Source: Candidatus Gastranaerophilales bacterium (GTDB taxonomy: Bacteria > Cyanobacteriota > Vampirovibrionia > Gastranaerophilales > Gastranaerophilaceae). Taken from it: a stretch of DNA of 64,000 bases. The position numbers and the translations under genes are program-made. Below are positions 42,782 to 52,698 of this stretch, one piece after another. The number at the start of each line of letters is the position of its first letter. Positions within the stretch are counted from its first letter, which is position 1. The notes under the pieces are model-generated. The model had not been told where the DNA came from, made no database searches, and worked only from the letters and a program-made list of their open reading frames with translations. The stretch spans positions 118,577 to 182,576 of the forward strand of contig CALUWH010000001.1 of assembly GCA_944324435.1 (NCBI GenBank). The letters are read 5' to 3'.

Positions 42782-43269
42782 TTTTAGGGATTGATCGGTT
42801 GAGTCTGTAGAAATTAATAGGTTTCGTGGGCATACCTGCCCAACGATAAAACTGGACATTATTGGGAATCGGGATTTTCTTTGATTTTTGTTTAGTTTCA
42901 GCCTAATTTCAAAATATTCTTTGTAACTTTATGTCCTAATAAAGTCCGATTTCATCCTATTCAATTTTTTATAATCAAGCAGCTTCCGACCTTATGAAGT
43001 TGCCTCTGAGCCGCGTGGTGACAAGATCCTGAAACAAGTTCAGGATGACATTTTAAGATTTTACTTCCGAGCAAATTGGACTTTAAAATACAGCATGTGT
43101 TAACTCCCTACAGGATTCACTATAATGAAAATGTTTCGTTAATCAGAGATTACCAAAACCTATGGGCTGCTGAAAGTTAGTGTTGTTGGGCAAGTATGCC
43201 CAACCGACAGTTTATTATTAAGGCAACGAACTGGACATTAAAGTACAGGCTTTCTTCTTAATAAAAATA
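42782..43269. repeat. Repeat-rich gap with GGGCA/TGCCC palindromes and other dispersed units
   Basis: No gene is supported. The gap contains two inverted copies of a palindrome, GGGCATACCTGCCC (42828-42841) and GGGCAAGTATGCCC (43188-43201); a CTGAAACAAGTTCAGGATGACA unit at about 43030-43052, shared with 22130 and 63840; and the inverted copy of the 41116 repeat at 43130-43160. ACTGGACATTA also occurs twice. Confidence 0.6.
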
Positions 43270-43356
43270 CGGAGAAGGCGGGATTCGAACCCGCGGAGGA
43301 CTTGCGCCCTCACAAATTTTCGAGATTTGCACCTTAAACCGCTCGGACACTTCTCC
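43270..43356 (-). tRNA. tRNA-Ser (anticodon CGA)
   Basis: Minus-strand class II tRNA with acceptor GGAGAAG/CTTCTCC, anticodon stem CAAAT/ATTTG around CTCGAAA (anticodon CGA), a long variable arm (GAGGGCGCAAGTCCTC) and T arm CGGGTTCGAATCCCG. Discriminator G, CCA not encoded. It starts directly after murJ on the same strand. Confidence 0.93.
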
Positions 43357-43357
43357 A

Positions 43358-44938
43358 TTATCTTTTTATTCTATCTAACAACACCTTTGCATAATCCATC
43401 TTTAAAATCAAGTTTAATACGGTATAAATGCCAAGGCAAGCTATCATAACTATTATAATTTTCGAGATCTCAAATACATATCTCGGAAGCCCTATCTTAT
43501 CAAACTCAAAACCTATAAACCAGCAGACAGCAAATGTTATCACCCCTGCTATAAGCATTTTGGCAAAATTTATAAATAATGTTCGATAATTCAGACGTAT
43601 TTTTTTATAAATAAATAGTCCTAAAAATACCGCATTAAATAGGGTTACAAAAGTTGTCGATAAAGTAATCCCTGCAATTCCCATATCCAGTTTTAATATC
43701 AAAAGCCAATTCAAAAATGCCTTGAGAGCAATTGATGACATAGCAATAATAAACGGTGTTTTAGAATCATTAAACGCATAATAAACTCTTGTTATTGAAT
43801 CTCTGAAAACGTAAGGAATTATTGAGAATGACAAATAACACAACGCTGCAGAAACCATTAATACAGCATTAGCATTAAACGCACCGCGCTCAAAAATCAG
43901 CGAAATTCCGTCTTGAGCAAGCAGAAGAATTAATATTATCATTGGAAGCCCTGCAAAAAACAGAACTCCGACCCCTTTATTAAAATACGTTTTTATTGAT
44001 TCAAAATTCCCCTCCCCTGCCAATCTGGAAAATATCGGAAACAGAGGAACAAGAAAAGCGGTGACAAGAATTCCAACAGGAAATTGGAAAATTCTGTTTG
44101 CAAAAACAACCGAAGTCCAGGCACCTTCTTTTAGAGTTGAGGCGAAAAACATATCAATATAAATACTTATCTGCCCGATAGTAGAGCTTAATATAGCAGG
44201 AAAAAGAAGCTCGCAGATATTTTTAAACTGCGGATTATTAACAACATCAAGATTTGGTTTAATCCTGTAACCTATCTGTCTTATCTTAGGGAACTGCACA
44301 ATTAGCTGGCAAATGGCGCCCAAAGTTGTTGCTCCTGCAAGAACAACACCGGTTTTATCATTATGAACGAGTGATATTACAATTACAACAACAATGCTTA
44401 AAATCATCGGCGAAAGGTTCGGCAGAATATATTGCTTGTGGCATATAAGCAAACCATAGAAAATGCCGATAATACCGCCTATAAGAATTATCGGCGACAT
44501 AATCTTAAAATGTGCAGACGCCAGAGACACCAGCTCCGGTGACCCGGCGGAGATTATTAATCCCATAATCTTATCTGCAAAAAAGAAGCCCAATATAGAG
44601 CAGATAGCAAAAAACAAAAAAGATACCGTTAAAAACGTATTATACAGCTTATTTACATATTCATCCGGTTTAGAATCAAAATCAGGAATCAGCTTTGAAA
44701 ATACTGCAACGGCTGCGCTGTGAAAAGGTCCTCCAACGCCTCCTAAAATTATTATAGCAAGAGAAGGTATCTGCAGAGCGTAAAAGTAAGCATCAGAGAC
44801 CAAAGTTGCGCCATAAAAATTTGCAACAACCATATCGCGCACAAATCCCATAAATTTGCTTGCAATAGTCACAAGTGCAATCAGCCAGGCGGCTTTCAGA
44901 ACACTTGGAGTTTCATCTTTAGTTGTTGTTTGTTCCAT
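43358..44938 (-). CDS. murJ: Lipid II flippase MurJ
   Basis: MurJ flips the peptidoglycan precursor lipid II across the inner membrane. The 526-residue protein has about 14 hydrophobic helices and the MVF/MOP signature near the start (ASKFMGFVRDMVVANFYG, 26-43, then SDAYFYALQIP). It overlaps the end of the SpoIID-like gene by 20 bases, so the two envelope genes are coupled, and its stop lies two bases from tRNA-Ser. Confidence 0.93.
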   Translation of the reverse strand: MEQTTTKDETPSVLKAAWLIALVTIASKFMGFVRDMVVANFYGATLVSDAYFYALQIPSLAIIILGGVGGPFHSAAVAVFSKLIPDFDSKPDEYVNKLYNTFLTVSFLFFAICSILGFFFADKIMGLIISAGSPELVSLASAHFKIMSPIILIGGIIGIFYGLLICHKQYILPNLSPMILSIVVVIVISLVHNDKTGVVLAGATTLGAICQLIVQFPKIRQIGYRIKPNLDVVNNPQFKNICELLFPAILSSTIGQISIYIDMFFASTLKEGAWTSVVFANRIFQFPVGILVTAFLVPLFPIFSRLAGEGNFESIKTYFNKGVGVLFFAGLPMIILILLLAQDGISLIFERGAFNANAVLMVSAALCYLSFSIIPYVFRDSITRVYYAFNDSKTPFIIAMSSIALKAFLNWLLILKLDMGIAGITLSTTFVTLFNAVFLGLFIYKKIRLNYRTLFINFAKMLIAGVITFAVCWFIGFEFDKIGLPRYVFEISKIIIVMIACLGIYTVLNLILKMDYAKVLLDRIKR

Positions 44939-46562
44939 ACTTTTCTACCAACTCTACATACAAAGTAACGGAGCGCCCTAAAGACGGCGGATAAAATACG
45001 ATTGTATTTTCACCATCTTCTATATATCTGGAAATATCAATCCTGAAATCTTTCTGGAAAATCATCTTTGTTACAGGAAATTCAAGCGCTTTACCGTTTA
45101 TCATAACAGCCAGCTTACCTGCTGTTGAATCTTTTATTACAATCTGAGCCCTGCCAATCGGCGCCCAGAAAGTCTGTTTAACCTCTTCTCCGCATACCGT
45201 AATCGGCGCAGTACCGAGATTAACATCTGTATAATAGTGTCTTATAATATTATAATAAGGCTGATTAAGTTTCGTTGCCATATATCCGGCACCATACTGG
45301 CTCATCCCGACACCGTGACCGAAGCCTCCTCCTTTTATTACGATATCAGTAACATTACCATAACTATCCAGATTCTTTTCAATAATTATATTTGCACTCG
45401 GAAGCGAAATACCGTCTTTTTGGAATACTCTTCTTATAACAAGCTCTTTTGCAACTCTATAGCATCCCTTAGAGGTTAAAATTTCAAGCTCTATTGCTTT
45501 GCCTGAAGCACCCCTTTTCATCACCTTGATATCTTTAATTTTACCCAGCTCATCGCCCTGTTTGAAGGCAGGATGAATAAAACCTGTTTTAGATTGAGCA
45601 ACAAGGGTCGATTTCAAAACATTTTCAAGTTCGCCGACAGCCCATTCCTTTTCCCATCGGTAATACGGCGATTCTATATCAAAAGAAGGGACTTTATCCT
45701 CATAAAACTCTCTAGCCTTTTCCTCATCATCAAGTTTTGGGAATTCAGACTTATCCGGCACTGCAACCAGATACGGCTTACTTATTGATGGAAACATCTT
45801 AGTATTTGGATCAGAAAAGGCGTTGGAATAACTTTCCGTATACCCTCCGGCAGTTGAGCTATATAGAGCCAAAATCGGTTCATTATCATATAAAGCAACA
45901 ATACCGTCAGTTTCCATAACAGCGCGAGTAGCCAAATCGTCTTCCGTATTTACGCCGTAGTAAACCTGGCTTGCTACGCTATCGACAACATCAAACTCAT
46001 CATAAGCCTTGGTTCTGTTTGAAAGAACATAGTTTCTTGCTGCAACTGCCTGCGCTTTTAATGCTTCCAACCCGAACCTTACAGGCATTTCATTAGGCAC
46101 AACACCTTTTAGATATTCTTGAACCTCTACAAGGTTAATCAAATAAAAGCCTTTTTTATCGGGCTTTTGTACAAACTCAAAAGCTCCATGATACATAGCA
46201 GGTTTGCCTTTTCGGGTTAAATCTTTTACCCCCAGAACTCCCTGAGGACAAACGATTACAAAATCCCGAACAGTAATGCTTTTGTTGTTCGCAGAAATTT
46301 CTAACCCTGTGATACCGTTTTTTACGGTTAATTCTTTCTCTGCAGGCAGCTGAGCTACGATTTTTCGGGTTTCTTTATCACAAATATCGCAATCTGCAGT
46401 TCCGTATACAGTAATCTCCTGTTTCAAAACATTTTGAAACTTATTATCCGTAAGCCCTACCCTTACTATGTTATATTCATTTGCTGCAAATCCGCAATTT
46501 CCTGCAATTAAAAGCAGCCCGAGGAGTAGAGTGCAAAAAAACTTATTTATTTTAACTCCCAA
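44919..46562 (-). CDS. SpoIID/LytB-domain peptidoglycan lytic protein
   Basis: The 547-residue protein has a signal peptide (INKFFCTLLLGLLLIAGNCG, cleavage near CGFA) and a SpoIID domain: GVVPNEMPVRFGLEALKAQA with the catalytic glutamate, AARNYVLSNR, STAGGYTESYSNAF and FGHGVGMSQYGAGYMA. SpoIID-type enzymes cleave denuded glycan strands; outside spore-formers, as here, they are presumed wall-remodelling enzymes (LytB-like). The C-terminal ~110 residues form an extra beta-rich region of unknown role. It overlaps cysS by 16 bases at its start and murJ at its end. Confidence 0.88.
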   Translation of the reverse strand: MGVKINKFFCTLLLGLLLIAGNCGFAANEYNIVRVGLTDNKFQNVLKQEITVYGTADCDICDKETRKIVAQLPAEKELTVKNGITGLEISANNKSITVRDFVIVCPQGVLGVKDLTRKGKPAMYHGAFEFVQKPDKKGFYLINLVEVQEYLKGVVPNEMPVRFGLEALKAQAVAARNYVLSNRTKAYDEFDVVDSVASQVYYGVNTEDDLATRAVMETDGIVALYDNEPILALYSSTAGGYTESYSNAFSDPNTKMFPSISKPYLVAVPDKSEFPKLDDEEKAREFYEDKVPSFDIESPYYRWEKEWAVGELENVLKSTLVAQSKTGFIHPAFKQGDELGKIKDIKVMKRGASGKAIELEILTSKGCYRVAKELVIRRVFQKDGISLPSANIIIEKNLDSYGNVTDIVIKGGGFGHGVGMSQYGAGYMATKLNQPYYNIIRHYYTDVNLGTAPITVCGEEVKQTFWAPIGRAQIVIKDSTAGKLAVMINGKALEFPVTKMIFQKDFRIDISRYIEDGENTIVFYPPSLGRSVTLYVELVEKYGTNNN

Positions 46563-47920
46563 GTTGTACCTTCCTTGGAATCCTTTAGTACAATTCCAAC
46601 ATTATCAAGAGCAACACGGATTTTATCTGCAATATCCCAGTTCTTTTCTGCTCTTGCCTTCTTTCTCTTCTCTATAATCTCATCCATTGACGAGAAATTT
46701 TCTCCAAGCTCTGCACTTATTTCACCTAGTTTTTGTTTAAGTTCTTCATCACTTAACTTAGCTTTTTCAAAAGTAAAACCAAGAGTTGCTGCTAAATAAT
46801 GCAGAAGAGTAAATGCATAAGGAACATCTTTATTTGCTTTGTTTGTTAAATCAAATAAAACGGCAAGCGCCTTTGAGGTATTTAAATCGTCATCCATCGC
46901 TTCAACAAACTCTTTATATTCATCAAACTCTTTCAAATTCAAAGTTTCATCCAAAGGAGTCTGTTTTGCATTAAGCATTCTCTTAACACCATTTGCAGCA
47001 GCCTGGAGAGCTTCATCAGAAAATTCCACAGGCATTCTGTAATGATTTGTTAAAATAAAGAATCTTATTGTATTAGCATCATAATTTTTTAATAAATCAT
47101 CAATAGTTAAAAAGTTTCCCAACGATTTTGACATTTTTTCTTTATTAATTGTTACAAAACCGTTATGAAGCCAATAATTTACGAACTTGCATCCGTTTGC
47201 ACATTCAGACTGGGCAATCTCATTTTCATGATGAGGGAAAATCAAATCTGCACCGCCTGCGTGTATATCAATAGTTTTTCCAAGATATTTTCTGCTCATA
47301 GCAGAGCATTCAATGTGCCATCCCGGACGACCTACACCCCAAGGGGAGTTATATCCGAACTTTTCATCTTTTTTCCATAGCGCAAAATCAAGCGGATCCT
47401 CTTTTAACTCGCCGACCTCAATTCTTGCTCCGCTTTCAAGCTGGTCTATAGGCTGTTTTGATAAATATCCGTATTTAGGAAATTTTTTAACCCTAAAATA
47501 CACATCTCCGCCTGCTTCATAAGCATAGCCCTTATTTATCAAGTCCTTAGTTATAGCAATCATTTCACCTAAAGTCTTTGTTGCAAAAGGTTCTATATCC
47601 GGTTTTAAGTTATTGAGCGCTTTCATGCTTTCCGTAAACTTTTTATACCAGAAAGTTGAAACCTCTTCCGGAGTTTTACCCTCTTTTTCAGCCTTTTTAA
47701 GGATTTTATCATCAACATCAGTAACGTTACGGCAATACGTAACATCATATCCCTTAAACTTTAAGTATCTATACAGAACATCCCAGGTAATATAGCATCT
47801 TGCATGCCCTAAATGTGCGTTGTCATACACAGTAGGGCCGCATACATACATTTTAACTTTATTTTCTTCTATAGGTATAAACTCTTCAATCTGATTTGTA
47901 TAAGAATTGTGTAGTTTCAT
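46547..47920 (-). CDS. cysS: Cysteinyl-tRNA synthetase
   Basis: CysS charges tRNA-Cys. The 457-residue class I synthetase has CGPTVYDNAHLGHARCYI, combining the zinc-ligand cysteine and the HIGH motif (here HLGH), a second zinc region with HHENEIAQSECANG, and KMSKS (in KEKMSKSLGNF). Length and layout are standard. It is the first gene of a cysS-spoIID-murJ run with overlapping ends. Confidence 0.96.
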   Translation of the reverse strand: MKLHNSYTNQIEEFIPIEENKVKMYVCGPTVYDNAHLGHARCYITWDVLYRYLKFKGYDVTYCRNVTDVDDKILKKAEKEGKTPEEVSTFWYKKFTESMKALNNLKPDIEPFATKTLGEMIAITKDLINKGYAYEAGGDVYFRVKKFPKYGYLSKQPIDQLESGARIEVGELKEDPLDFALWKKDEKFGYNSPWGVGRPGWHIECSAMSRKYLGKTIDIHAGGADLIFPHHENEIAQSECANGCKFVNYWLHNGFVTINKEKMSKSLGNFLTIDDLLKNYDANTIRFFILTNHYRMPVEFSDEALQAAANGVKRMLNAKQTPLDETLNLKEFDEYKEFVEAMDDDLNTSKALAVLFDLTNKANKDVPYAFTLLHYLAATLGFTFEKAKLSDEELKQKLGEISAELGENFSSMDEIIEKRKKARAEKNWDIADKIRVALDNVGIVLKDSKEGTTWELK

Positions 47921-47974
47921 AAAAAATCGCTCCCCGACGAAAATTTTATAACAAACAGAATCCTTTGTCTATTC

Positions 47975-49828
47975 CTAAGCTTTATGAGGTTCTTTATTTT
48001 GAGATGCTGCCATCATCTTTGCGTGTGTCTTACGCGTATTTGAATATGTAAGCAAAGGTATCAGACAGCCCAGTATGACAGGAGAAATTATAAATGTGGA
48101 AAGAACTCCCGGCAAAGAATTTAAACCGCGTGCTACTGTGGCTATTTTATTTTTCTTAATATCAACAGCACTTTGCATCAATTCAGATATTAATTTATTT
48201 CCATTTTCACCTTCAAGTTTTTCAACAAAGGAGATAATTTTTTTATTCTTATCAGCACGATTCATACCTTTTAATGACTCTAATTTAAAAGTCGAATCAT
48301 TAAATACTTTATTGGCATTTTCGGATTTTGATAAAATCTTTTCTAAATCTCCGCCTTTATTATTAACATAATTGCAGAAATTCATCATTTTTTCTTTTGA
48401 ATTAATATTCCCATAAAGGGCCTCTAGTTCAGCATTAGTAAGAACTTTCAAATCGCTGAACGGGTTTAATAAATCAAGAGTTTTTCTAAAGAAATTCTTG
48501 TTTTCAGAGGCTTTGTTTGTAAGTATAAATCCTTGATTATTTTCATACGAATTTACAATCAACTTAGTTAATATCGGAACGGCAAATACGACTGACAGAG
48601 ACGAAATAGAGTCTCTTAATAAAATTTCATTGACTTCCGACTTGTCTTTTTTGCCGTTTTCATCAACAACGGCTCTGTCATAGGCTCTCAAGCCTCTTGG
48701 AAGAAGAAGCCCAAATAATGATAGACAAGCGAAAGTTGCAGGTGAAAAATTGTATCCGCTATACTCAAATTCTGCCTGAATCCACTCAGGAACTTTCTTA
48801 GTAAAAAATTCACCAATTTTTGCAATAGGTCCGCCTGAATTAATACCACGTCCTTTAAATGATGTGTTCTGTTTGTTTTTAGCATCTTTACCTTTTTTTG
48901 CTTCAACAAGGTGCTTTGCTCCAGGTGCAACATCATTGGATGCATATATTTTAGGTAAAATTGACAAACCGCCGAGCGTCACTGCAACATTCGTAATATT
49001 GGTTAAAAAGCGTTTTGTTGCAAAATTATTTTTAATATTCTCTGCAGCATTCTCATCAACAAGAGCAAAATCCTTATTATTATATATTGCATCATTTCCG
49101 AAATCTTTGATTGCTTTCAAAACATCACCGGCAGCAAATAATTTTTTGTCTTGACCTACTTTTAACTTGCATAAGTCATCCAATTCAGTTGAATTCTCTA
49201 CCATTTTTTCATTCAACCTATCAAGAATTTTTTTATAAGAAGCGGCGCTAACCTTTTTATCTTTAGAGTCAAAATCCTTAAATTCAGACAAAATGTAATT
49301 TATAGTTTCGTCTGCTTTCTTATCATTTGGAATGCTTTCTTTGTATATGTTAGCAATACTATACTTATAAAATTCTTCTTTAAACTTTTCTTTATCAGCC
49401 TTTATTGACTTATCAAATTCCGGGGATTTTATCATATTCTTTAAGTTATCCCCCATCCTTTTAATAAGTCTGGTATTTGTATTTGTAGAAAGACAGAATT
49501 TTCTGGTAAACCACAGAACAGCAGGCGCAACCGCAATCATAAAAGGTCCTGTAAGTCCTTCACGACCTAAAACCTCCAAACCTTCCTGGACATTATATTC
49601 CCCTGTAACTTCTTTATCCCTATGGAATCCGGTAAGTACACGGGGCAAGGTCATGCCAAGACCGTCCTGGATTAAGAAAGAGAGAAGGTATCCCTTATTT
49701 TCTATACCTTGCATAACTGTTCCGGAGGCACCTAAAGCCCACATACCGAATGACTTAAAGGAAGGATTTTGTTTTTTTTGACTACGATTTTGATTCGGAG
49801 TTTGAGCACTGATACTTGTAATTTTCAA
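47975..49828 (-). CDS. Large membrane-associated protein with two F-K-motif segments, unknown function
   Basis: Start chosen at the TTG giving MKITSISAQTPNQNRSQKKQ, with AGGGA nine bases upstream; an in-frame TTG seven codons earlier is less like the family leader. The 617-residue protein has PSFKS at 22-26 and TSFKG at 322-326. Each motif is followed by a region with Gly/Ala-rich hydrophobic stretches (MWALGASGTVMQG; FSPATFACLSLFGLLLP), and each half ends in Lys-rich helices, so the protein looks like two related halves, each introduced by the motif. No known domain. Confidence 0.72.
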   Translation of the reverse strand: MKITSISAQTPNQNRSQKKQNPSFKSFGMWALGASGTVMQGIENKGYLLSFLIQDGLGMTLPRVLTGFHRDKEVTGEYNVQEGLEVLGREGLTGPFMIAVAPAVLWFTRKFCLSTNTNTRLIKRMGDNLKNMIKSPEFDKSIKADKEKFKEEFYKYSIANIYKESIPNDKKADETINYILSEFKDFDSKDKKVSAASYKKILDRLNEKMVENSTELDDLCKLKVGQDKKLFAAGDVLKAIKDFGNDAIYNNKDFALVDENAAENIKNNFATKRFLTNITNVAVTLGGLSILPKIYASNDVAPGAKHLVEAKKGKDAKNKQNTSFKGRGINSGGPIAKIGEFFTKKVPEWIQAEFEYSGYNFSPATFACLSLFGLLLPRGLRAYDRAVVDENGKKDKSEVNEILLRDSISSLSVVFAVPILTKLIVNSYENNQGFILTNKASENKNFFRKTLDLLNPFSDLKVLTNAELEALYGNINSKEKMMNFCNYVNNKGGDLEKILSKSENANKVFNDSTFKLESLKGMNRADKNKKIISFVEKLEGENGNKLISELMQSAVDIKKNKIATVARGLNSLPGVLSTFIISPVILGCLIPLLTYSNTRKTHAKMMAASQNKEPHKA

Positions 49829-49969
49829 TATTCTATCCCTACATTTCAACTTAGTGTAATTACTACACTATTATACAGATATACTCTATATCTCACAAGA
49901 TATAGTATATATCTTTTTAAAAAAAGTTTACATTACAATGCGTCTTTAGGGGTAAACTTGACCGATAAC

Positions 49970-50506
49970 CTATGATGCAGGGCCTTCTGATACAATATAT
50001 TCTTTTTCTATCCCCTGTGCATCAAGTATAAAATCACATAATTCTCTTACGGCACCTTTCCCACCCGGATATGAGGATTTAAAATTACATATTTCCCGAA
50101 CTTCTTTAACTGCATCAGCAGGACAGCAGGCGAGCCCAACTTTTTCCAAGATACAAACATCGGGCAGATCGTCGCCCATATAGGATATGTTCTCATATGT
50201 AAGATTATACTTTTCCATTAATTCTTCAAGAGCAGGAAGCTTGTATTTTCTGCCTTGATATAACTCTGTAAAATTAAGATTCTTAGCTCTATGTTCAACC
50301 GTTCCGTTGTGCCTTGCCGTAATTATTGCAGTAATAAAGCCGGATTTATTCATTCTTACAACTCCATGACCGTCTTTTGCATTAAATGTTTTATATTCAA
50401 CACCATTTTCGTCATAAGTAATACTGCCGTCTGTCATTACACCGTCCACATCAAAAGCCAAAAGCTTAATTTTTTTTGCAGCCTCTATTGCACTCTCTTT
50501 TTTCAT
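49970..50506 (-). CDS. kdsC: 3-deoxy-D-manno-octulosonate 8-phosphate phosphatase (KdsC-like HAD)
   Basis: KdsC removes the phosphate from Kdo-8-P in lipopolysaccharide inner-core synthesis. The 178-residue HAD phosphatase lacks a cap domain and has the KdsC-type motif I LLAFDVDGVMTDG (15-27) with both aspartates, FNAKDGHGVVRM, motif II in AIITARHN and motif III/IV in ISYMGDDLPDVCIL. Length is close to KdsC. The related sialic-acid/NeuA-linked phosphatases share these motifs, so the sugar is not certain. It implies Kdo- or ulosonate-containing surface glycans. Confidence 0.85.
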   Translation of the reverse strand: MKKESAIEAAKKIKLLAFDVDGVMTDGSITYDENGVEYKTFNAKDGHGVVRMNKSGFITAIITARHNGTVEHRAKNLNFTELYQGRKYKLPALEELMEKYNLTYENISYMGDDLPDVCILEKVGLACCPADAVKEVREICNFKSSYPGGKGAVRELCDFILDAQGIEKEYIVSEGPAS

Positions 50507-50526
50507 ATAAAAAACCTCCAGATATT

Positions 50527-51684
50527 TTAATTATAGCATAAAGTTTTATTGAGAATACTTTCGGCTGCAATATAAGCCGTTGACCAGGCGTTTTGCAGAT
50601 TAAACCCTCCGCAAAAACCGTCTATATCCAGGCATTCTCCTGTAAAATATAAATTCTGATACAGTTTTGACTCCATTGTTTTAGAAGAAATTTCATCAAG
50701 ATTATAACCGCCTGATGTAACGGTTTCTTCACCTTTATTTATTCCTGTAATATTCAGCTCAAAATTACGTATTCTCTCAAGCACCCAATCTCTGGTTTTG
50801 CCGTCTATTTGATGAGCTTTGATTTCGGCTAAGTTCCCGAGCAGGTATTTAACAAATTTTTGCGGTAAATATTTTGAGAGAATGTTTTTCAACTCTTTGT
50901 GCGGAGAATTGTTAAGCTCTTCTTGCAGCGCTATGTCTCCGGGGAAAAGATTTAAGCTTATTCTGTATGGAAAACTGTCTCGTGCTTTAATTGACGAAAT
51001 TCTGTATATCAAAGGTCCGGAGATTCCGAAATGTGTAAAAAGTATATCTCCGCTTATCTTAAAATCGTTTGAAAATACATTCTTAATACAAACGCCGCTA
51101 AGCTCTTTTATATCAGTATTAAGACCGACAAGCGAGGGGGTAAATGGTACAATATCGTGTTGTATGCCGGAAAAGTAACTCTTTCCGCCTGAGGCAATAA
51201 TTACGTGCGAAAAAAAATATTCTGCCTTTCCGGTTTGTATCCTAAAACCTGATTCAAGCGGAATAACATCTTTTACTTTTTCTTTAATAAATTCTGCTTT
51301 TTTTATTTTTGCGAGTATTTTTTCTCTCACATCTTTGGCGCTGTTAGACTTTGGAAAAATTCTTCCGTCATCCTGTACATAAGTCTCGACTCCAAGTTCC
51401 TCAAAAAGAGCAATTGTGTCGTATGTTGAAAATCTTGAAAAAACTGAATAAAGAAACTTTTCTCCGCGCGGATAATTTTTTGCAAGCTCCTTAAAATCAT
51501 ATTCTGCGTGGGCAAGATTGCATCTTCCGCCGCCGGTAGGCAAAAGTGTTCTTAATGGAGCTCCAAAATCAAACAAAGTAACATCAGTCCCTGCTTTTAA
51601 AAGAAAATATGCGGCAATACATCCGGAAGCTCCTGCACCTATTATTGCTATTGAAGCCTGAGGATTTTTAAACTCTTGTTCCAT
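50527..51684 (-). CDS. HI0933-like NAD(P)/FAD-dependent oxidoreductase
   Basis: The 385-residue flavoprotein starts with the dinucleotide fold IAIIGAGASGCIAAYFLLKAG (13-33; broken by one residue here for length), then TGGGRCNLAH, an HI0933-type family mark, and ends with YFTGECLDIDGFCGGFNLQNA. The family (YhiN/HI0933, also BaiN of bile-acid dehydroxylators) is widespread; its physiological substrate is unknown in most cases. It overlaps folK by 17 bases at its start. Confidence 0.85.
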   Translation of the reverse strand: MEQEFKNPQASIAIIGAGASGCIAAYFLLKAGTDVTLFDFGAPLRTLLPTGGGRCNLAHAEYDFKELAKNYPRGEKFLYSVFSRFSTYDTIALFEELGVETYVQDDGRIFPKSNSAKDVREKILAKIKKAEFIKEKVKDVIPLESGFRIQTGKAEYFFSHVIIASGGKSYFSGIQHDIVPFTPSLVGLNTDIKELSGVCIKNVFSNDFKISGDILFTHFGISGPLIYRISSIKARDSFPYRISLNLFPGDIALQEELNNSPHKELKNILSKYLPQKFVKYLLGNLAEIKAHQIDGKTRDWVLERIRNFELNITGINKGEETVTSGGYNLDEISSKTMESKLYQNLYFTGECLDIDGFCGGFNLQNAWSTAYIAAESILNKTLCYN

Positions 51685-52168
51685 ATAAAACTACCATTTC
51701 CGGATTATCAAGTTCATCATATAATTCTGCTACTGTCTTTTTAAAAAGCGGATGATAAAAATCCTGCGCTATCTCCAGCATTGGAACAAGCAAAAAAGCT
51801 CGTTTGTGAAAGTGTTTATGCGGAATTGTGAGAGATTCACTGTGAAGAATGAGATTGTCATAAAATAAAATATCTATATCCAGAGTTCTGTCGATATAGT
51901 TATTGCTTCCATCTCTTTTCCTGCCGAGCTGTAATTCAATTCTCTGGCATTCTGCTAGAAGTTTCTCTGGGGTTAGTGTCGTGGAGGCCTGAACAACAGC
52001 ATTTACAAACCAATTATTTGAATCCATCTGCCAGGGTTCAGTCTCATAAAAAGACGACGTTGCAACAACACTTATACCCGGAGTTGCTTTAAGAAGGCTT
52101 GCCGCTTGCTGCAAATACCCTAGCCTATCTCCGATATTGGAACCTAATGATAAATAAACGATAGCCAT
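51668..52168 (-). CDS. folK: 2-amino-4-hydroxy-6-hydroxymethyldihydropteridine pyrophosphokinase
   Basis: FolK (HPPK) pyrophosphorylates 6-hydroxymethyl-7,8-dihydropterin in folate synthesis. The 166-residue length is standard. Motifs: YLSLGSNIGDR at the N-terminus, SSFYETEPWQM, FVNAVVQ, and the ATP/metal signature RTLDIDILFYD with its paired aspartates. No folP or folB is adjacent; its coupling to the flavoprotein gene may be fortuitous. Confidence 0.95.
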   Translation of the reverse strand: MAIVYLSLGSNIGDRLGYLQQAASLLKATPGISVVATSSFYETEPWQMDSNNWFVNAVVQASTTLTPEKLLAECQRIELQLGRKRDGSNNYIDRTLDIDILFYDNLILHSESLTIPHKHFHKRAFLLVPMLEIAQDFYHPLFKKTVAELYDELDNPEMVVLYGTRV

Positions 52169-52224
52169 AGCATAATTTTACTTTGATATCGTTGAGCTTG
52201 TCAATGATTTGTCCAATTTAAAAT

Positions 52225-52698
52225 TTATCTGATATCATAATATACATAGTTACCATTCGGGTTTAATTCGATTGCTTTGTCATAATCACTTTTTGCTCCG
52301 GAAACATCCCTGTTATCGTATTTTGCCAAACCTCGATTAAAGTATAAGTAATCCCAGGTTTTTGCGTCCGGTTCAATCTCAAAAACTTTGTCATAATCTG
52401 CAATTGCACCTTTATAATCACCTAAAAAATATTTTGCTACACCACGGTTAATATATGCATGAGGTGAGGCTTCATGCTTTATTACATAGTCATAGTCTTT
52501 TATAGCTTTTTTGTAATTCTGTTGTAAATATGAAACATATCCTCTGTTTATATATGCCGGATAATATGCAGGATTGACTTTTATACACTTAGAATAAGCT
52601 TCGTATGCGGCATCCAAATATCCGGTATTGGCTCTTGCCTTTCCTAATAAGAAGTATGCCTCAACACAATCAGGATATCTAACTGTTATTTCTTGCAA
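52225..52698 (-). CDS. Tetratricopeptide-repeat protein, 5' end uncertain (possible frameshift)
   Basis: At least four TPR units are visible (AYFLLGKARANTGYLDAAYE, YINRGYVSYLQQNYKKAIKD, YINRGVAKYFLGDYKGAIAD, YFNRGLAKYDNRDVSGAKSD). Such domains mediate protein binding. The only start in frame is a TTG inside the first repeat. Immediately upstream, another frame reads like its missing N-terminus (KEDLNSLLEQLELAIENEDY), joined at a run of six T (about 52706-52711); a one-base slip there would make one protein. So this may be a frameshifted gene, a sequencing error or a true short protein. It follows the MORN-type gene. Confidence 0.65.
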   Translation of the reverse strand: MQEITVRYPDCVEAYFLLGKARANTGYLDAAYEAYSKCIKVNPAYYPAYINRGYVSYLQQNYKKAIKDYDYVIKHEASPHAYINRGVAKYFLGDYKGAIADYDKVFEIEPDAKTWDYLYFNRGLAKYDNRDVSGAKSDYDKAIELNPNGNYVYYDIR

